Shown: piece by piece, positions 22,002-33,258 of the stretch
Numbering within the stretch: position 1 is the first letter of the stretch
Layout of the letters: every line of letters begins with the position of its first letter
Source: Batkoa obscura
Lineage: Eukaryota; Entomophthoromycota; Entomophthoromycetes; Entomophthorales; Batkoaceae
Length of the DNA stretch: 64,000 bases
NCBI GenBank assembly: GCA_030770535.1
Contig: JASVEC010000028.1
Coordinates: 496,001 to 560,000 of the forward strand
Direction: 5' to 3'
Made by a program: the position numbers and the translations under genes
The notes under the pieces: generated by a model
Seen by the model: only the letters and a program-made list of their open reading frames with translations
What the model was told of the DNA's origin: nothing
Databases searched by the model: none

Positions 22002-23843
22002 ATGCACGAAGCCATTATTTCAACGGATACATCCAAATTAAAGCCAAGAGCTTCATTGAACCGATGTGATCAATGTGCAAAAAAAAGAAAGGGCTGTGAT
22101 CGAACATATCCTATCTGTGATAACTGTGAAAAAGGTGGAATAACATGTACTTATTTAAGAAAATTACAAAGAAATAAATTACGTACAATGGCCATGGATC
22201 AAAACTCATTTAATTTTAGAATGGATAATAAATCAGATAAAGAAAAAAATAATGATGAAAATGATAAAAACGAACAATTAATAAGTTATACACAAAATAT
22301 TCAATTTGTTATACCTAATGAAAAGATTCATGCTTTATCAATTATTCAATTAAGTTCAGATAATGCACCTAAAAGATATCGAATTATTAATTTATTAACT
22401 TTATTACAATTTCCTGATTTAAGTAGTAAAAATAAGGATTTAAAGTTATTTATGACCTTAACTAAATTATTAAATGATGATAAAGGTATTGAAAAACAAG
22501 AATTTCATCCATTAAAGATGTTTCGTATTAATTTACCACGACTACCAATTATATTAAATCAAGCTAAACAAACTTTTCTAAGAAATCCCAATTTGTTTAG
22601 TCCAATTACAATTGAAAGTATTTATCTTCAATCAACTCGAAGTAAATTATTAAATTATTCAATTTATTTAAGTGGGCTATTATTAATGGACTCCGATCCT
22701 TTTATTTCGTCTTTAATTGATAATTTAACAGCACAAATTCAATATTTATTATCTTTTAATAAACTAAAAATCAATTTAAATACAGTTCAAGCAATAGTTA
22801 TATTATTAATGGGTATTAACAATATTGGATTTATAAATAGAATACAATATTCATTAGCATCAATTGCATTAAAAATAGCCCATAATATCGGATTACATTT
22901 ATCTCAACCTAATTTACATCCAAAAATTCAATTAGAAAGAATGTTAACTTATAATTCTTTAATGTTTTATGTTAATTTTTCACCTTTAATGAATAATGTA
23001 TTATTAATGAATGATATTCAATTTCAGCCTAATAAATCATTAAAAAGATACTTAAATTATTTTAGTCAATTACCAATTAATACAATTTCATTAAGTAAAT
23101 TAATTGAAATTTGTTCAATTCATTTTAATCAATGTTTATCTTATTTTAATTTGTATTTATTTGAATTAGCCAAATTAAAAGAAAAAATAGTAGACCGTAA
23201 ACAAGATAAATCTCATTATGAATTACAATGCAAACAATTAATTGAAAAATTATTATTGAAAAATTCAAAAATATTACAAAAATTATACCAATTAAAAGCC
23301 AATTTAATTGGTGATTTAGATAAAATTAATATAGTTCAAGTAAGTATTGATGCTATTGCTTTTCGTTGTCATTATTTTCAATTTTTTAATTTTTCTTTAT
23401 CTTTATATAATCCAATTAAACAACCTCATCATCATACTTCCTATACACCTTTTAAACCCAATAAAGATCAATTAAATAAAGCATTAGAAGCATGTGCTTG
23501 TGTATTAGAATATGGTATTAAACTCAATATTAACTATAATTTTTATGGTTCCGTTGGTATGACTTCAGCTTGTTTTATATTTATATTACGTTATTTAGAT
23601 CAAGTAGAAATTAATTCTAATATGAATAAGAGATTGTCAAAAGCTTTAAAAAAATGTCGAGATCATTTCTTAATATTAAAAAAAGTCAAATTTCAATATA
23701 AATTAGCTACTTTAAATTTACAATTGTTTGATCAAATTATTAATGAATTAAATTTAAATTCAAATATTAAAAACAAATTATTAAAATCAACAACAACAAC
23801 AACAACATCATCATCATCAAAACAACTTACTTTTAAAGTTTAA
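22002..23843 (+). CDS. Zn2Cys6 transcription factor
   Basis: Fungal binuclear-cluster regulator of 613 residues, intronless. The zinc cluster is Cys22-x2-Cys25-x6-Cys32-x6-Cys39-x2-Cys42-x6-Cys49 (RCDQCAKKRKGCDRTYPICD, then NCEKGGITC). A basic linker follows. Residues ~130-560 are a helical Leu/Ile/Asn-rich region with the layout of the fungal regulatory middle domain. The C-terminus ends in a Thr/Ser repeat (about 590-606). The target is unknown. The middle region resembles the protein at 43876, which lacks the cluster. Nothing next to it suggests a regulated cluster. Confidence 0.88.
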   Translation: MHEAIISTDTSKLKPRASLNRCDQCAKKRKGCDRTYPICDNCEKGGITCTYLRKLQRNKLRTMAMDQNSFNFRMDNKSDKEKNNDENDKNEQLISYTQNIQFVIPNEKIHALSIIQLSSDNAPKRYRIINLLTLLQFPDLSSKNKDLKLFMTLTKLLNDDKGIEKQEFHPLKMFRINLPRLPIILNQAKQTFLRNPNLFSPITIESIYLQSTRSKLLNYSIYLSGLLLMDSDPFISSLIDNLTAQIQYLLSFNKLKINLNTVQAIVILLMGINNIGFINRIQYSLASIALKIAHNIGLHLSQPNLHPKIQLERMLTYNSLMFYVNFSPLMNNVLLMNDIQFQPNKSLKRYLNYFSQLPINTISLSKLIEICSIHFNQCLSYFNLYLFELAKLKEKIVDRKQDKSHYELQCKQLIEKLLLKNSKILQKLYQLKANLIGDLDKINIVQVSIDAIAFRCHYFQFFNFSLSLYNPIKQPHHHTSYTPFKPNKDQLNKALEACACVLEYGIKLNINYNFYGSVGMTSACFIFILRYLDQVEINSNMNKRLSKALKKCRDHFLILKKVKFQYKLATLNLQLFDQIINELNLNSNIKNKLLKSTTTTTTSSSSKQLTFKV

Positions 23844-23997
23844 TTTAAAATTTACTTATTCTTATTCCTATCCTCTCCTTATTTTTTATTCTTTTCCATC
23901 TTCAATTTTATAATTTTTGACATTCTACTTTTTTTTTTAAATAAAATAAATCCCAAATTTAATAATAATTTAAATAATACAACATATAGATTTAAAT

Positions 23998-26900
23998 TTA
24001 ATAATTATGACTATTTTTAGCTCTTGATCTAGTACGATATCTACTTTCACTTTTATGACTCATACTATTTCCTCTAGCATCCGTTGTAAATATATGTTTA
24101 TTTAATCTACCTTTACCACTATCCCAACAAGAAGCAATAATTATTGGATAATTAGGATGCCAAGCAACATCCCGAACTACTTTTTTAGTATGAGAATAAT
24201 TACCGCTTCTATTACTTCTACTACTTCCACTGCTTCTACCGCCTAATAAAGCAGCAATAAGATCTAATGGTGCTTGATTACTTTCATTTCTTCGATTTCT
24301 TCTTTCTCTTTCTGGACTAGAAAAATCGCTATCTTCTTGTGGTAATATACGTTGTTTTTGTTCATTATATTGCTTTAATCCACAATTAATTATTCCTTCA
24401 TCATTACCTCTCATAGCTCCATTTGTATCCAATACTTGAGCCACAGTACCATCCAAATTGTATATATGTATTTTACCGTTTGAAGAACCAGTATATAAAT
24501 ATCTGATATTATATTATATTAATTAATATTAATAAATATAATGATTTAATTTAATAGAAGTTAAATTACTTTTGTCCAGTTGAAGCAGCTGGTGAAAAAT
24601 GACATCTTATTAATGTAGATAATACTTCATGTCCTTTATATGTCATTACAGATATATCATCTGGGTGAGTTAATGGACTATTTAAAGGATAAGATAATAT
24701 ACTAAAAATAAAAATAAAATATAGTTATAACAATAATAATAATAACAATAGTAATAAATTACCGATAATCAAATTGAAGTACACTATCTATATGAGAAGT
24801 AAGATCAAACTTATCTACTGATACTAATTTTCTATTTAAAATAGAATAATTAAATAATTTAAATTAAATAATATGATAAACAATAATTTACCTAATATCC
24901 CATAATTTCATACTTTGATCTTTTGAATTTGAAATACAATATCTACCATCCCCTTTAGAAGCAACAAAAGTTAAACCAGCAGTATGACCAACTAAAGTAC
25001 CAGCTGGACTACAATCATTACCATACATTGATCTTCTATCCCTATAAAAAAATTAATATTAATTTTGTATTTTTATACGATTATTTTTAATATAATAAAA
25101 CTTAATTACCAAACTTTAATTAAAGAATCATCTGAGCCTGAAAACATAATTTGCGAGGAATCATCTGCAAAACATACTGCATTAACATCATCTCGATGCC
25201 CTTTTTGATCAAATACTACTGTTTTAGATTCAATATCAAGAACTATTTGTTATTAATTGTAAATACTATTAATTTGTATTGTAATATTGATTAATAAATT
25301 ACTCATAATTGATCGATTGGAGGTACCAGCCACTATTTCTTTACCATCTGATGAAAATCTTAAGGACCATATCTAATTATAGTAGAATATTATTATTATT
25401 ATCATTATTATTATGTTGTAAATAATAACTATAATTTTATTACCCCAAACTCTTCCCTTCTAGAATTTGAAAATGATAATCTAGATTGAATGTCATCCGT
25501 AATATCGGTTCTAGTTAAGTAAGCAATGGGTGCAATGGAAGAATATGCCAACCATTTATTATCTTTACTTAATGTAGCATCTTATAATTATAATAACATA
25601 AATACTTATTCTGATTCTATTTGCATTATGTATTTACCTGTAATTGTCCATTGACCTAAAATAAATTAAAAAATTAAAAAATTAAAAAATACAACTCAAA
25701 CATTTAAATAAAAAATTTACCAATATCTGCTCTTACTACCTTTACTTCTTCTAAATTTTCTTTATCTGTACTGAACAATCTCACTTTAAAATCTTGGGAG
25801 CAAGAATAAAAAAAAGAACTAAAAATTAAAAGATAATAAATTAATATCAATACTATTAAAATTAAAATAATTAAATAAAATTACCCATCCTCCGAAAATT
25901 GCCCAGAATAAACTCGATTACTATAACTTCTTACTAAGCTACCACGTGAATTAGGTATCAAATCCTATTATTAAGGCTATTATCATTCCAAATTTTCAAT
26001 TTGAAAATATCCAAACCTACCTTACTCACTGCCAATTTAGGTACATTATTTGCACCTACTTTTTTAGACCAAAGAAGTCTTTGCGAAAGATAGGGAAACT
26101 GAGTCAAATCATCTCCATAACATCTATTAACTTCTTCAAACATTGAAAATCCTAAATCATTGAATGCCTCTTTACTTTCCTTTCTTTGTCTTTTAATCAA
26201 CTCTTTAAATTTTCTGTCTACTTCTTTCTTATCTTCTTTAGTGTATCTTTTAAACCTACGTCCCATGTTAAACATAAAAGCTTCCATTTCGTCAATTTCT
26301 TCAATTTCAAAACCATCCGAATCAATTTCAATTTCTTCATCGATCCAATCTGGATCTTGATATTCGTTAGGGTCGTTATTATATTCTTCTTCTTCCTCAT
26401 CATCTTCACTTTCTTCTTGTATGGATGGATTGACTTCATAATGAACTCCTACTTCTTCTTCTTCTTCTTCTTCTAAAGGTTCTTCGCTAGATAGTATATA
26501 GCCTCCAAAATCGCCTGAAAAATTCATTACATCTTCAAGTGCTCGGATTCTTCGTTGATTTTCGGTCTCTTCTGGACTGGTTATGTTGGTGTTGATTTCT
26601 ATTAATTCAATGTGTCAATATTCAATTGAATTTTTAACCATCTTTACTTATTTACCTTCTCTGTTAGACGCATTTTGATTAATTGAATTTCTACCTTGAT
26701 TCTCGATAGGTCTTGTGTCTTCTTGGTCAGTAGAATCAAAGTATTCAGCACTTGCATATTCATTCATACTCATAGTTTCTAAAAGACGTTCACTCGTCAA
26801 TTCGCTTTCTGGTTGTTCTAAATTGGATATATTAGTTTTATTTTTATTTTTATTTTAAACCTTAAATATTAAATTGAGAATTTGACATTATTTTGTTCTC

Positions 26901-27142
26901 TTACCTTCTCTATCTCCACTTCTGTTAGGCACATCTTGATCTACTAAATCTCTGTCTTCATATTCAGTAAATCTTATCTCTTCTTCTTCATTATCTCCCA
27001 TTACATCATCATAATTTGGTAATTCTTCATCTTCAGTATTATAACCTACTAAATTAGAAGTAGTTGGCGCCCCAATTGCTTGATTACTTCGATTATCATT
27101 GGGTTGATTATCACTACTATTAATAGAATCATCGGATGACAT
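23998..27142 (-). CDS. WD40 protein, DCAF11/LEC14B-type
   Basis: Probable substrate receptor for CUL4-DDB1 ubiquitin ligase. The 5' exons encode an acidic, disordered head with long Glu runs (about 26470-26330 in DNA). Then comes the family core: FNMGRRFKRYTKEDKK, LIPNSRGSLVRSYSNRVYSG, and WD repeats such as VNAVCFADDSSQIMFSGSDD, LIKVWDRRSMYGN and GHTAGLTFVASKGDGRYCIS, then SMKLWDIR. The C-terminus has an Arg/Ser-rich insert before VRDVAWHPNYPIIIASCWDS. It is split into about a dozen exons by GT-AG introns. One exon, 25655-25638, is only 18 bases. The 5' end is partly duplicated upstream (27590-27950). DCAF11 fits better than other WD40 families because of the head-to-core transition. Confidence 0.85.
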
Positions 27143-27589
27143 GCTGTTATTGTTATCTAGTTTTAAGGTAGAGTTAGTAGAGTTTAGTGGGGTTGTATAA
27201 ATGGTGTTTACTTGCTGATATTTTGGCTATGATTGCGGGTTGAAATAAATATAAAATGTATAAATAAATTGAATAAATAAAAAAAGTAAAATAAATATTT
27301 TGATGACTTCATCAGGACTGTTTTTTCCTTAATTTAAGCATTCATTTGCAATCGATCATATTTTTTAAAAAGTTTAAAATCCAGGAATTAATTTTAGCAA
27401 AAAAAAATTGAATATTTTAAATAGTTATTAAATATTTATTTAATTTATCTCCTCGTGAAAAGTTACTAAAGAAAATATAAAATATGAGAATCCTCATTTG
27501 GTAATTATTTTAAAATTTAAAGAGCTGGCGGTGATAGTAGATTCTATAAAGTCAATATTCAACTTTAATTTCAAATAATCAACCTTAAT
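27143..27589. other. 5' flank of the DCAF11-type gene
   Basis: Promoter-side spacer. 27205-27310 resembles 27820-27910, part of a tandem duplication. Confidence 0.55.
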
Positions 27590-27950
27590 TTTTATTATTA
27601 TTATTCTTTTATAGATTCTCTTTGATCAGGTTCTTTTTCTTTATAAATAATATCAATTTCTTCTAAATTCATGGAATTAAATTTATCAATTGTTCTATTA
27701 ATATGGATATCACTTGATTGTTCATCACGGTTTATAGAATCATTATATGAACTATTATTATTTTATGAAATTAGTATATTAAATTATCATATATTATTAT
27801 GAAGATATAAACGATAATCACTTTTGCTGATATTTGTGAGTTGAAATAAATAAAAAACATAAAAATAAATCTAAAGACAAAATTGAATTATATCTTTGAT
27901 GTTTTCGTCAATAATATGTAATTATTTCAAACTAAGATCCAGGTTAACTT
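27590..27950 (-). pseudogene. tandem partial copy of the DCAF11-type gene 5' end
   Basis: Minus-strand remnant SSYNDSINRDEQSS resembles the N-terminus SSDDSINSSDNQ of the gene ending at 27142, and the sequence upstream of both also matches (for example TTGAAATAAATA after TGCTGATATTT). The remnant runs on as an acidic open stretch (DKFNSMNLEEIDIIYKEKEP) with no downstream exons. It lacks a start codon in the expected place and is probably dead. Confidence 0.6.
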
Positions 27951-28069
27951 AGTTGATTATATTATTAAAAATTTAAATATATTTCATTTATATCTTTAAT
28001 TTTATTTTATTTCATATTTTCATCATCCACTCATAAAAAAACAAAAATAATTTGTTCTTTTTATTTTAT

Positions 28070-29206
28070 TCAAACGGATGGTAAAATTTTACCCAAACAA
28101 TTACCAAAACCAACACGGAAACCATCCCCTTGGCAATAACCAATAAGATCAACTTCATCTCCATCTTGTAAAAATTTTCTAGTATTATTACCAACTTGAA
28201 GTTCTTTTTGACCAGACCAAGTTAATTCCAATAGAGATCCATAACTAGATTCATCCTAATAACATATTAATATAAAATATAATAAGTATAATATAAAACA
28301 TAATAATTAAAACTTACAGCACCAGAAATAGTACCAGAACCAAGAAGATCTCCAGGTCTTAAATTACATCCATTAACAGTATGATGAGCTAATTGTTGTT
28401 TAAATGTCCAATACATATATTTTAAATTAGATTTAGATACAGAATGAAATTCATTATCTCCATTTGCTATTTTAAAAAATAATAATAAATTAATATTATA
28501 TTATATATTATATAAATAACTTACGTTTAAGTTTAAATTCTAAATTAATATCAAAAGCGTCTTTAGATTTAGATTGTAAGTATGGTAATGGAGTTGGTTC
28601 CTATAATAATAAAATAAATAAATAAACACATTAAATATAAATAATATTGTTATTGTAATTACACTTTGATCTGGTTGTTGAGTAGCAAAAGGTTTGAGAG
28701 CATCAACAGTAACAACCCAAGGGGAAATAGTAGTACCAAAGTTTTTACCAAGGAAGGGTCCTAATGGTACATATTCCCATGCTTGAATATCTCTTGCTAA
28801 TTAAAATAAAATAAAATAAATTAATAAAATTAAATAATAATAATAATTTACCAGACCAATCATTCATAACGACAACACCAAAAATATAATCTTCAGCATT
28901 TTCAATTGAAATTGGTTGTCCTAATTTATTACCAGTACCAACAAAGAAAGCCTTTTATTATATATAAATTAAATCAAGTTAATATAATTATTAAAAAGTT
29001 TACCATTTCTAATTCAATATCTAATCTAGCACATTCACCAAATACTGGGGGTTCTCCTTTAACTGGGCATTTTTGACCTTTTGGTCTAGTTAATTCAGTA
29101 CCTGAAACAACAATCGAAGAAGCACGACCATGATAACCAACTGGTAAATGTAGCCTAAATTATTTTAAAACATAAGTATTATTAACACGTTATCTTACAA
29201 ACTTCC

Positions 29207-29278
<72 letters not shown>

Positions 29279-29894
29279 CTTACCAATTAGGTTGAAGGGC
29301 ATTATCTTTACCACGGAACATAATACCTACATTAGTAGCATGTTCTCTAGAAGCATAAAAATCGGTATAATCACCAATATTTGCTGGTAAATGCATTTGA
29401 ACTTGAGTTAATGGAATTAAAGCTTCTGAACGTAAACTTTGATTATCACGTAAGGTTGGATTTTCAGAAGATAATAATGTTTGAATATAATTACGAGTAG
29501 CTGTCCATACTGGACGGGTATAAGACATCAATTTATTAAGAGTAGTCTAAAGAACGAGGTTAAAAGGGGCTGATATGAGTTAATATATGATGAACTTACT
29601 TGAGAAAAAATATCTTTAGCTTCATTATTTAATTCTGGTACATTTTGATCAAATAAACCAGCATTAGCAATAACACTAAGATCTAATACTTGATCTCCAA
29701 TAGCTACACCTACTCTTGGAGTGTTCTTTTTTAAAGTAATTAGTTAAGGATAAGGTTTCATAAAGGAATAGATAGAAACTTACTTGATTAACAGAAAAGA
29801 TACCAAATGGTAAATTTTGAATGGAAAAATGAGATTCTGGTGAATAATCAATAAAACTCTTTAACATTTTGAATCTTTTTAATAGATGAGTCAT
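28070..29894 (-). CDS. FAH: fumarylacetoacetase
   Basis: Last enzyme of tyrosine/phenylalanine breakdown; it hydrolyses fumarylacetoacetate to fumarate and acetoacetate in the cytosol. Nine or so exons joined by GT-AG introns give about 425 residues, the family length. Family landmarks in order: [35 protein letters not shown] (catalytic His), ARLDIELEM (metal-binding Glu residues), [20 protein letters not shown] (metal Asp) and [21 protein letters not shown] second Met nine codons in (MLKSFIDY) fits the family N-terminus better, so the true start may be there. One intron holds a ~72-base AAT microsatellite. No other tyrosine-catabolism genes are nearby. Confidence 0.96.
29207..29278. repeat. 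(AAT)n microsatellite in a FAH intron
   Basis: About 24 uninterrupted AAT units filling most of one intron. Confidence 0.95.
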
Positions 29895-30668
29895 AGATTA
29901 ATATATGTTTATTGTTGAAGTATATCGTAATTTACTGTATTTGTTTTTAAATTAATAAAAAAATAAAACTACTTGCTTCCTATATCTTTGTTTTATATTC
30001 TTTTTTTTCAATTGTGTTTATTCTTAAAACTTAACCTATCACTAAAATATTCGATGACGATATGACCGAATTACGAGTTAAATGACGTTGATTGGATAAG
30101 GTTGATCATAATCCCAATTTTTGATTTTAAATAGTCAGGGATGAATTTTTAGTAAAACTTTCCACTCAAGTTATTCTATTTTATATATTATTAGGTTATT
30201 GACTTGTGTCTTTTATTATAAGTTAACTAAAATGAAGATAGATTAGTTTCTGATATTTTTGTTAAATATAGATTGTTAAAAATGTGTTTTTATTTTATAT
30301 GTTTATTCTACTTTTACATAAACATTTGGATTAGACAGCATGAACCTTTGATTTTCTAGTAATTATTGGAATTGTTATAACTATAGGGTGCGTGGGAGTT
30401 TTTAAAAACTTTCAAAACAACTCAGATTACAGCAAAAAAATCAAAAAATTGTACAAATACAGTTCAATTGCAGAATATTTATCGAAATTTAATCAATTTA
30501 AAGGACAGTAAAAAGCTAAAGTTAATGTTATTAAAAGATGAACAGATCGTTATCCCACCTATGGGTAAAGATACTTACAAACAAGGTAAAAGAAAAATTA
30601 AAAAGCAATTGCATTATGGAAAATTTAGTATGTTAACATAATGTTAGTGTGAAATTCAAATATCAAAT
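29895..30668. other. intergenic with small relics
   Basis: Upstream flank of FAH. 30137-30170 is a short MITE fragment (TAGTAAAACTTTCCACTCAAG). 30470-30625 holds an open, Lys-rich stretch (LKDSKKLKLMLLKDEQIVIP) without start or neighbours; it may be a relic, unassigned. Confidence 0.4.
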
Positions 30669-30766
30669 GAGAATGTTTTTTTGCTTTCATCACTTTTTTC
30701 ATCTTTTAAGCGCTATTTGAGTGGAAAGATTGTTAGTAAAATTCTTAAACAAAAAAATACATCCCC
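30669..30766 (-). mobile_element. MITE, copy 11
   Basis: Full-length reverse copy with AAAT target duplication (30665-30668, 30767-30770). Confidence 0.92.
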
Positions 30767-31151
30767 AAATGTTCATTTTGGCTGAAAATAGTTTTGAAAG
30801 CCACTTTGAATAAAAATTTAGTTTTATTATTATTGTTATTAATGATTTGTAATATTAATAATAAAAATAATGCAAACAAATAGCATTTAGATAAGCAAAA
30901 ATCTAAACGTACGCTTTTAAATTTTGACAACTATTTTTATTATAGTTATAGCTACTCAACATCGATCATAAAACTTTCACTAAATCTATAAAACTAATTA
31001 AAAAATTCATCACTTTTAACAAATTTATAATTTTACTAAACCAATACATATAAAGTAACCCCTTTACCATTGTATTATCTAAGTATAGTTTTATTTTTAA
31101 TAAAAAGTTTATTCTACTATAGAAATAATTCAATTAATTTTACTTTTATTT

Positions 31152-31245
31152 GGGGATGTCGGTTTTTGGCTGAGAAATTTATCAACATTTTTTCCGCTCA
31201 ATAGCGTTTAAAAAAGGATAAAAATAATGAAACTAAGACATCCTC
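31152..31245 (+). mobile_element. MITE, copy 12 (diverged)
   Basis: Forward copy with weaker match (GGGGATGTCGGTTTTTGGC, TCCGCTCAATAGCGTTTAAA). Lies inside duplication arm B; the matching place in arm A is empty. Confidence 0.82.
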
Positions 31246-31790
31246 ACTTTTTAAAGTCTGTAAGAACTCGAAACTCAAGTGTTTTAATTGATTAATAATA
31301 GATGTTTGATTATTTTAGTTAATATGAAATTTTAGCTACTTTTATTGAATCCTTTTTACTATCTTGTTCTTAATAGTATTGGATATAAAGATACATATTC
31401 TATTATAGTAATAATATAAAGGCTTTATTTCAATTAATCGGACATAAATTTCAGTTTTAATTTTTGACATCAATTTAAATTAAGCCCGATTATTTTGAAA
31501 ATCAAGGCAATTCAATATTGGATTTTCTTAGCATGAACACTATCAACATAAAGCCTATATGCAACATGCTAAACTGAATCAAAAACAGTTTTTTAATTTT
31601 CATTCATTTTCAATCAAAATATTGATTGAAGTAAGCGCCTAACATAACTCCGACAATATTTCGAGAATAGCACTTTAAAAAATACACGAGTATCCTTACA
31701 AATCCTAAAGCTTAAACATCAGAATTAAATCTCCCATCCAACCTTAGAAATATGGGCTTCTTTAACTTGACACAATTCAAGTTGTTCAGA

Positions 31791-31806
31791 ACAAGTAGCT
31801 ACTTGT
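31791..31806. promoter_or_regulatory. perfect 16 bp palindrome upstream of SDR copy B
   Basis: ACAAGTAGCTACTTGT, 90 bases before the ATG. A second dyad, AACTTGA...TCAAGTT, lies at 31764-31783. These align loosely with the 20 bp palindrome upstream of copy A. A binding site is possible; unproven. Confidence 0.45.
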
Positions 31807-31841
31807 AATAATTTGATAGGTTATCAACATAAACCATCAAG

Positions 31842-31849
31842 TATAAATA
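31842..31849 (+). promoter_or_regulatory. TATA box of SDR copy B
   Basis: TATAAATA, 47 bases upstream of the start codon, followed by ACCCCAATG; same as in copy A. Confidence 0.7.
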
Positions 31850-31895
31850 CCCCAATGTTAACTGAGTAATAATCAAAAAAAAATCAAAAATCAAA

Positions 31896-32633
31896 ATGAG
31901 TTTAAATAACAAAGTAGCTTTCATCACTGGTTCCAGTAAAAACATGGGTCGTTCTTTTGCTGAACATTTAGCCAAAGAGGGTGCTAAATTGGTTGTACAT
32001 TATCATAGTGATAATTCTCGTGCAGCAGCTGAAGAGGTAGCGGCACTCTCCAGTGATTCTTTAATTGTCCAAGGTGACCTCACCAAAGTCAATGTAATCA
32101 AAGATATCTTTCAAAAGATCACTGCTAAATATGGAGGTGTAGACATCGTCATCAACAACGCTGGAGAAGTCTTAAAGAAACCATTTATTGATATTTCTGA
32201 AGAAGAATATGACCGAGTCTTTGGTATCAATTCTAAAGCAGCCTTTTTTGTTATGCAAGAAGCTGCTAGATGCATTAATGATAATGGTCGTATTATTAAT
32301 ATGGGTACTTCATTGTTGGCTGTTACCACCCCATTCTATTCGGCTTATGCAGGGTCTAAATCTGCTTTAGAACACTTTACTAGAGCTTTGGCAAAGGAAT
32401 TAGGTCATAGAGGCGTTACTGTTAATACCGTAGCTCCAGGTCCTATTGATACTAGCTTTTTCCATGGACAGGAATCAAAAGAATCAGTTGAAATGTTTAC
32501 AAATATGACACCAGCTAAAAGATTAGGGCTTGTAGAAGATGTGTTACCAGTAGTTGAGTTTTTGGTTTCTGATAAGGCTAAATGGGTCAATGCTCAAACC
32601 ATTTTTGTTAATGGTGCTCTCATTACTCGTTAG
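31896..32633 (+). CDS. short-chain dehydrogenase/reductase, copy B
   Basis: Same 245-residue protein as copy A (16530-17267), with Ser139/Tyr151/Lys155 catalytic set and TGSSKNMG cofactor loop. The DNA differs from copy A at only two silent third positions that I noticed (GGA for GGC in the HGQE segment; ACC for ACT near VTVNT). Promoter and first ~30 bases of 3' flank are shared; beyond that the loci diverge. Both copies look functional. The product is probably a cytosolic NAD(P)-dependent reductase; substrate unknown. Confidence 0.93.
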   Translation: MSLNNKVAFITGSSKNMGRSFAEHLAKEGAKLVVHYHSDNSRAAAEEVAALSSDSLIVQGDLTKVNVIKDIFQKITAKYGGVDIVINNAGEVLKKPFIDISEEEYDRVFGINSKAAFFVMQEAARCINDNGRIINMGTSLLAVTTPFYSAYAGSKSALEHFTRALAKELGHRGVTVNTVAPGPIDTSFFHGQESKESVEMFTNMTPAKRLGLVEDVLPVVEFLVSDKAKWVNAQTIFVNGALITR

Positions 32634-32662
32634 GACTGATTAAGAAATAAAGTGTTTATATT

Positions 32663-33258
32663 GATTTTGATTGTTATTTTTAATTTAATACAATTGGAAG
32701 TAGTAAATTTTGAAAATTCAAGTTTATACTCTTAATAAGATTAGTAAATATGCTTAGTTTTAATGTGCCTAAAAAAATAAATATAATAGGTTTGAAAGTG
32801 TAAACTATTGCAAGGGCGTGAAGCGTTTGCCTAGTTGCAAACGAGTATAAAATTTCTAGCAACTAGCCAAATGTTTTGCGCCCTTACACTAGTTCACGCT
32901 ATCAAAGCCATATTGACAATATATATTAAATTTAAACTACAGTATTTTTAATCTATCACGAATATATAAGATTACGTATTAACCTATAAAATTATAGCAG
33001 GAACTTAATTGAAGAATCATTTTTATAAATAAAAAATTATATATAGCTAAGGTCAACTTTAACTTTTTTTGATCAAAAGGTATAGTTAATAGTTTTAAAT
33101 TTGATGCTTTCTTCTAAAGCATGATTAGAGAGAGATTATATCACTCAACATATAAGGATAAAGCTGATTTACTCTAACGTTGTAAAGGATAGAAAAAAGC
33201 GACAATGCCTATTCTATAAAAAGGTATAACACCATATTGTTACGGAAATGAAAAACAG
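32663..33258. other. intergenic with foldback element
   Basis: Holds the inverted repeat 32789-32909; otherwise A+T-rich with no gene. Confidence 0.6.
32789..32909. mobile_element. 121 bp foldback (palindromic) element
   Basis: Two arms of about 50 bases pair at roughly four positions in five, from GGTTTGA/TCAAAGCC at the ends to CTAGTTGC/GCAACTAG next to a ~20-base loop. The arms are richer in G+C than the surroundings (AAGGGCG). ATA flanks both sides. This looks like a small foldback MITE; no second copy is in the window. Confidence 0.7.

Larger units (their letters stand above)
30960..32662 (+). repeat. inverted segmental duplication, arm B (SDR locus)
   Basis: Counterpart of 16497-18520 in opposite orientation. 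31822-32662 (promoter, gene, start of 3' region) is almost identical; 30960-31740 is homologous but much diverged. The arm is interrupted by a MITE at 31152-31245 that arm A lacks. Confidence 0.85.
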
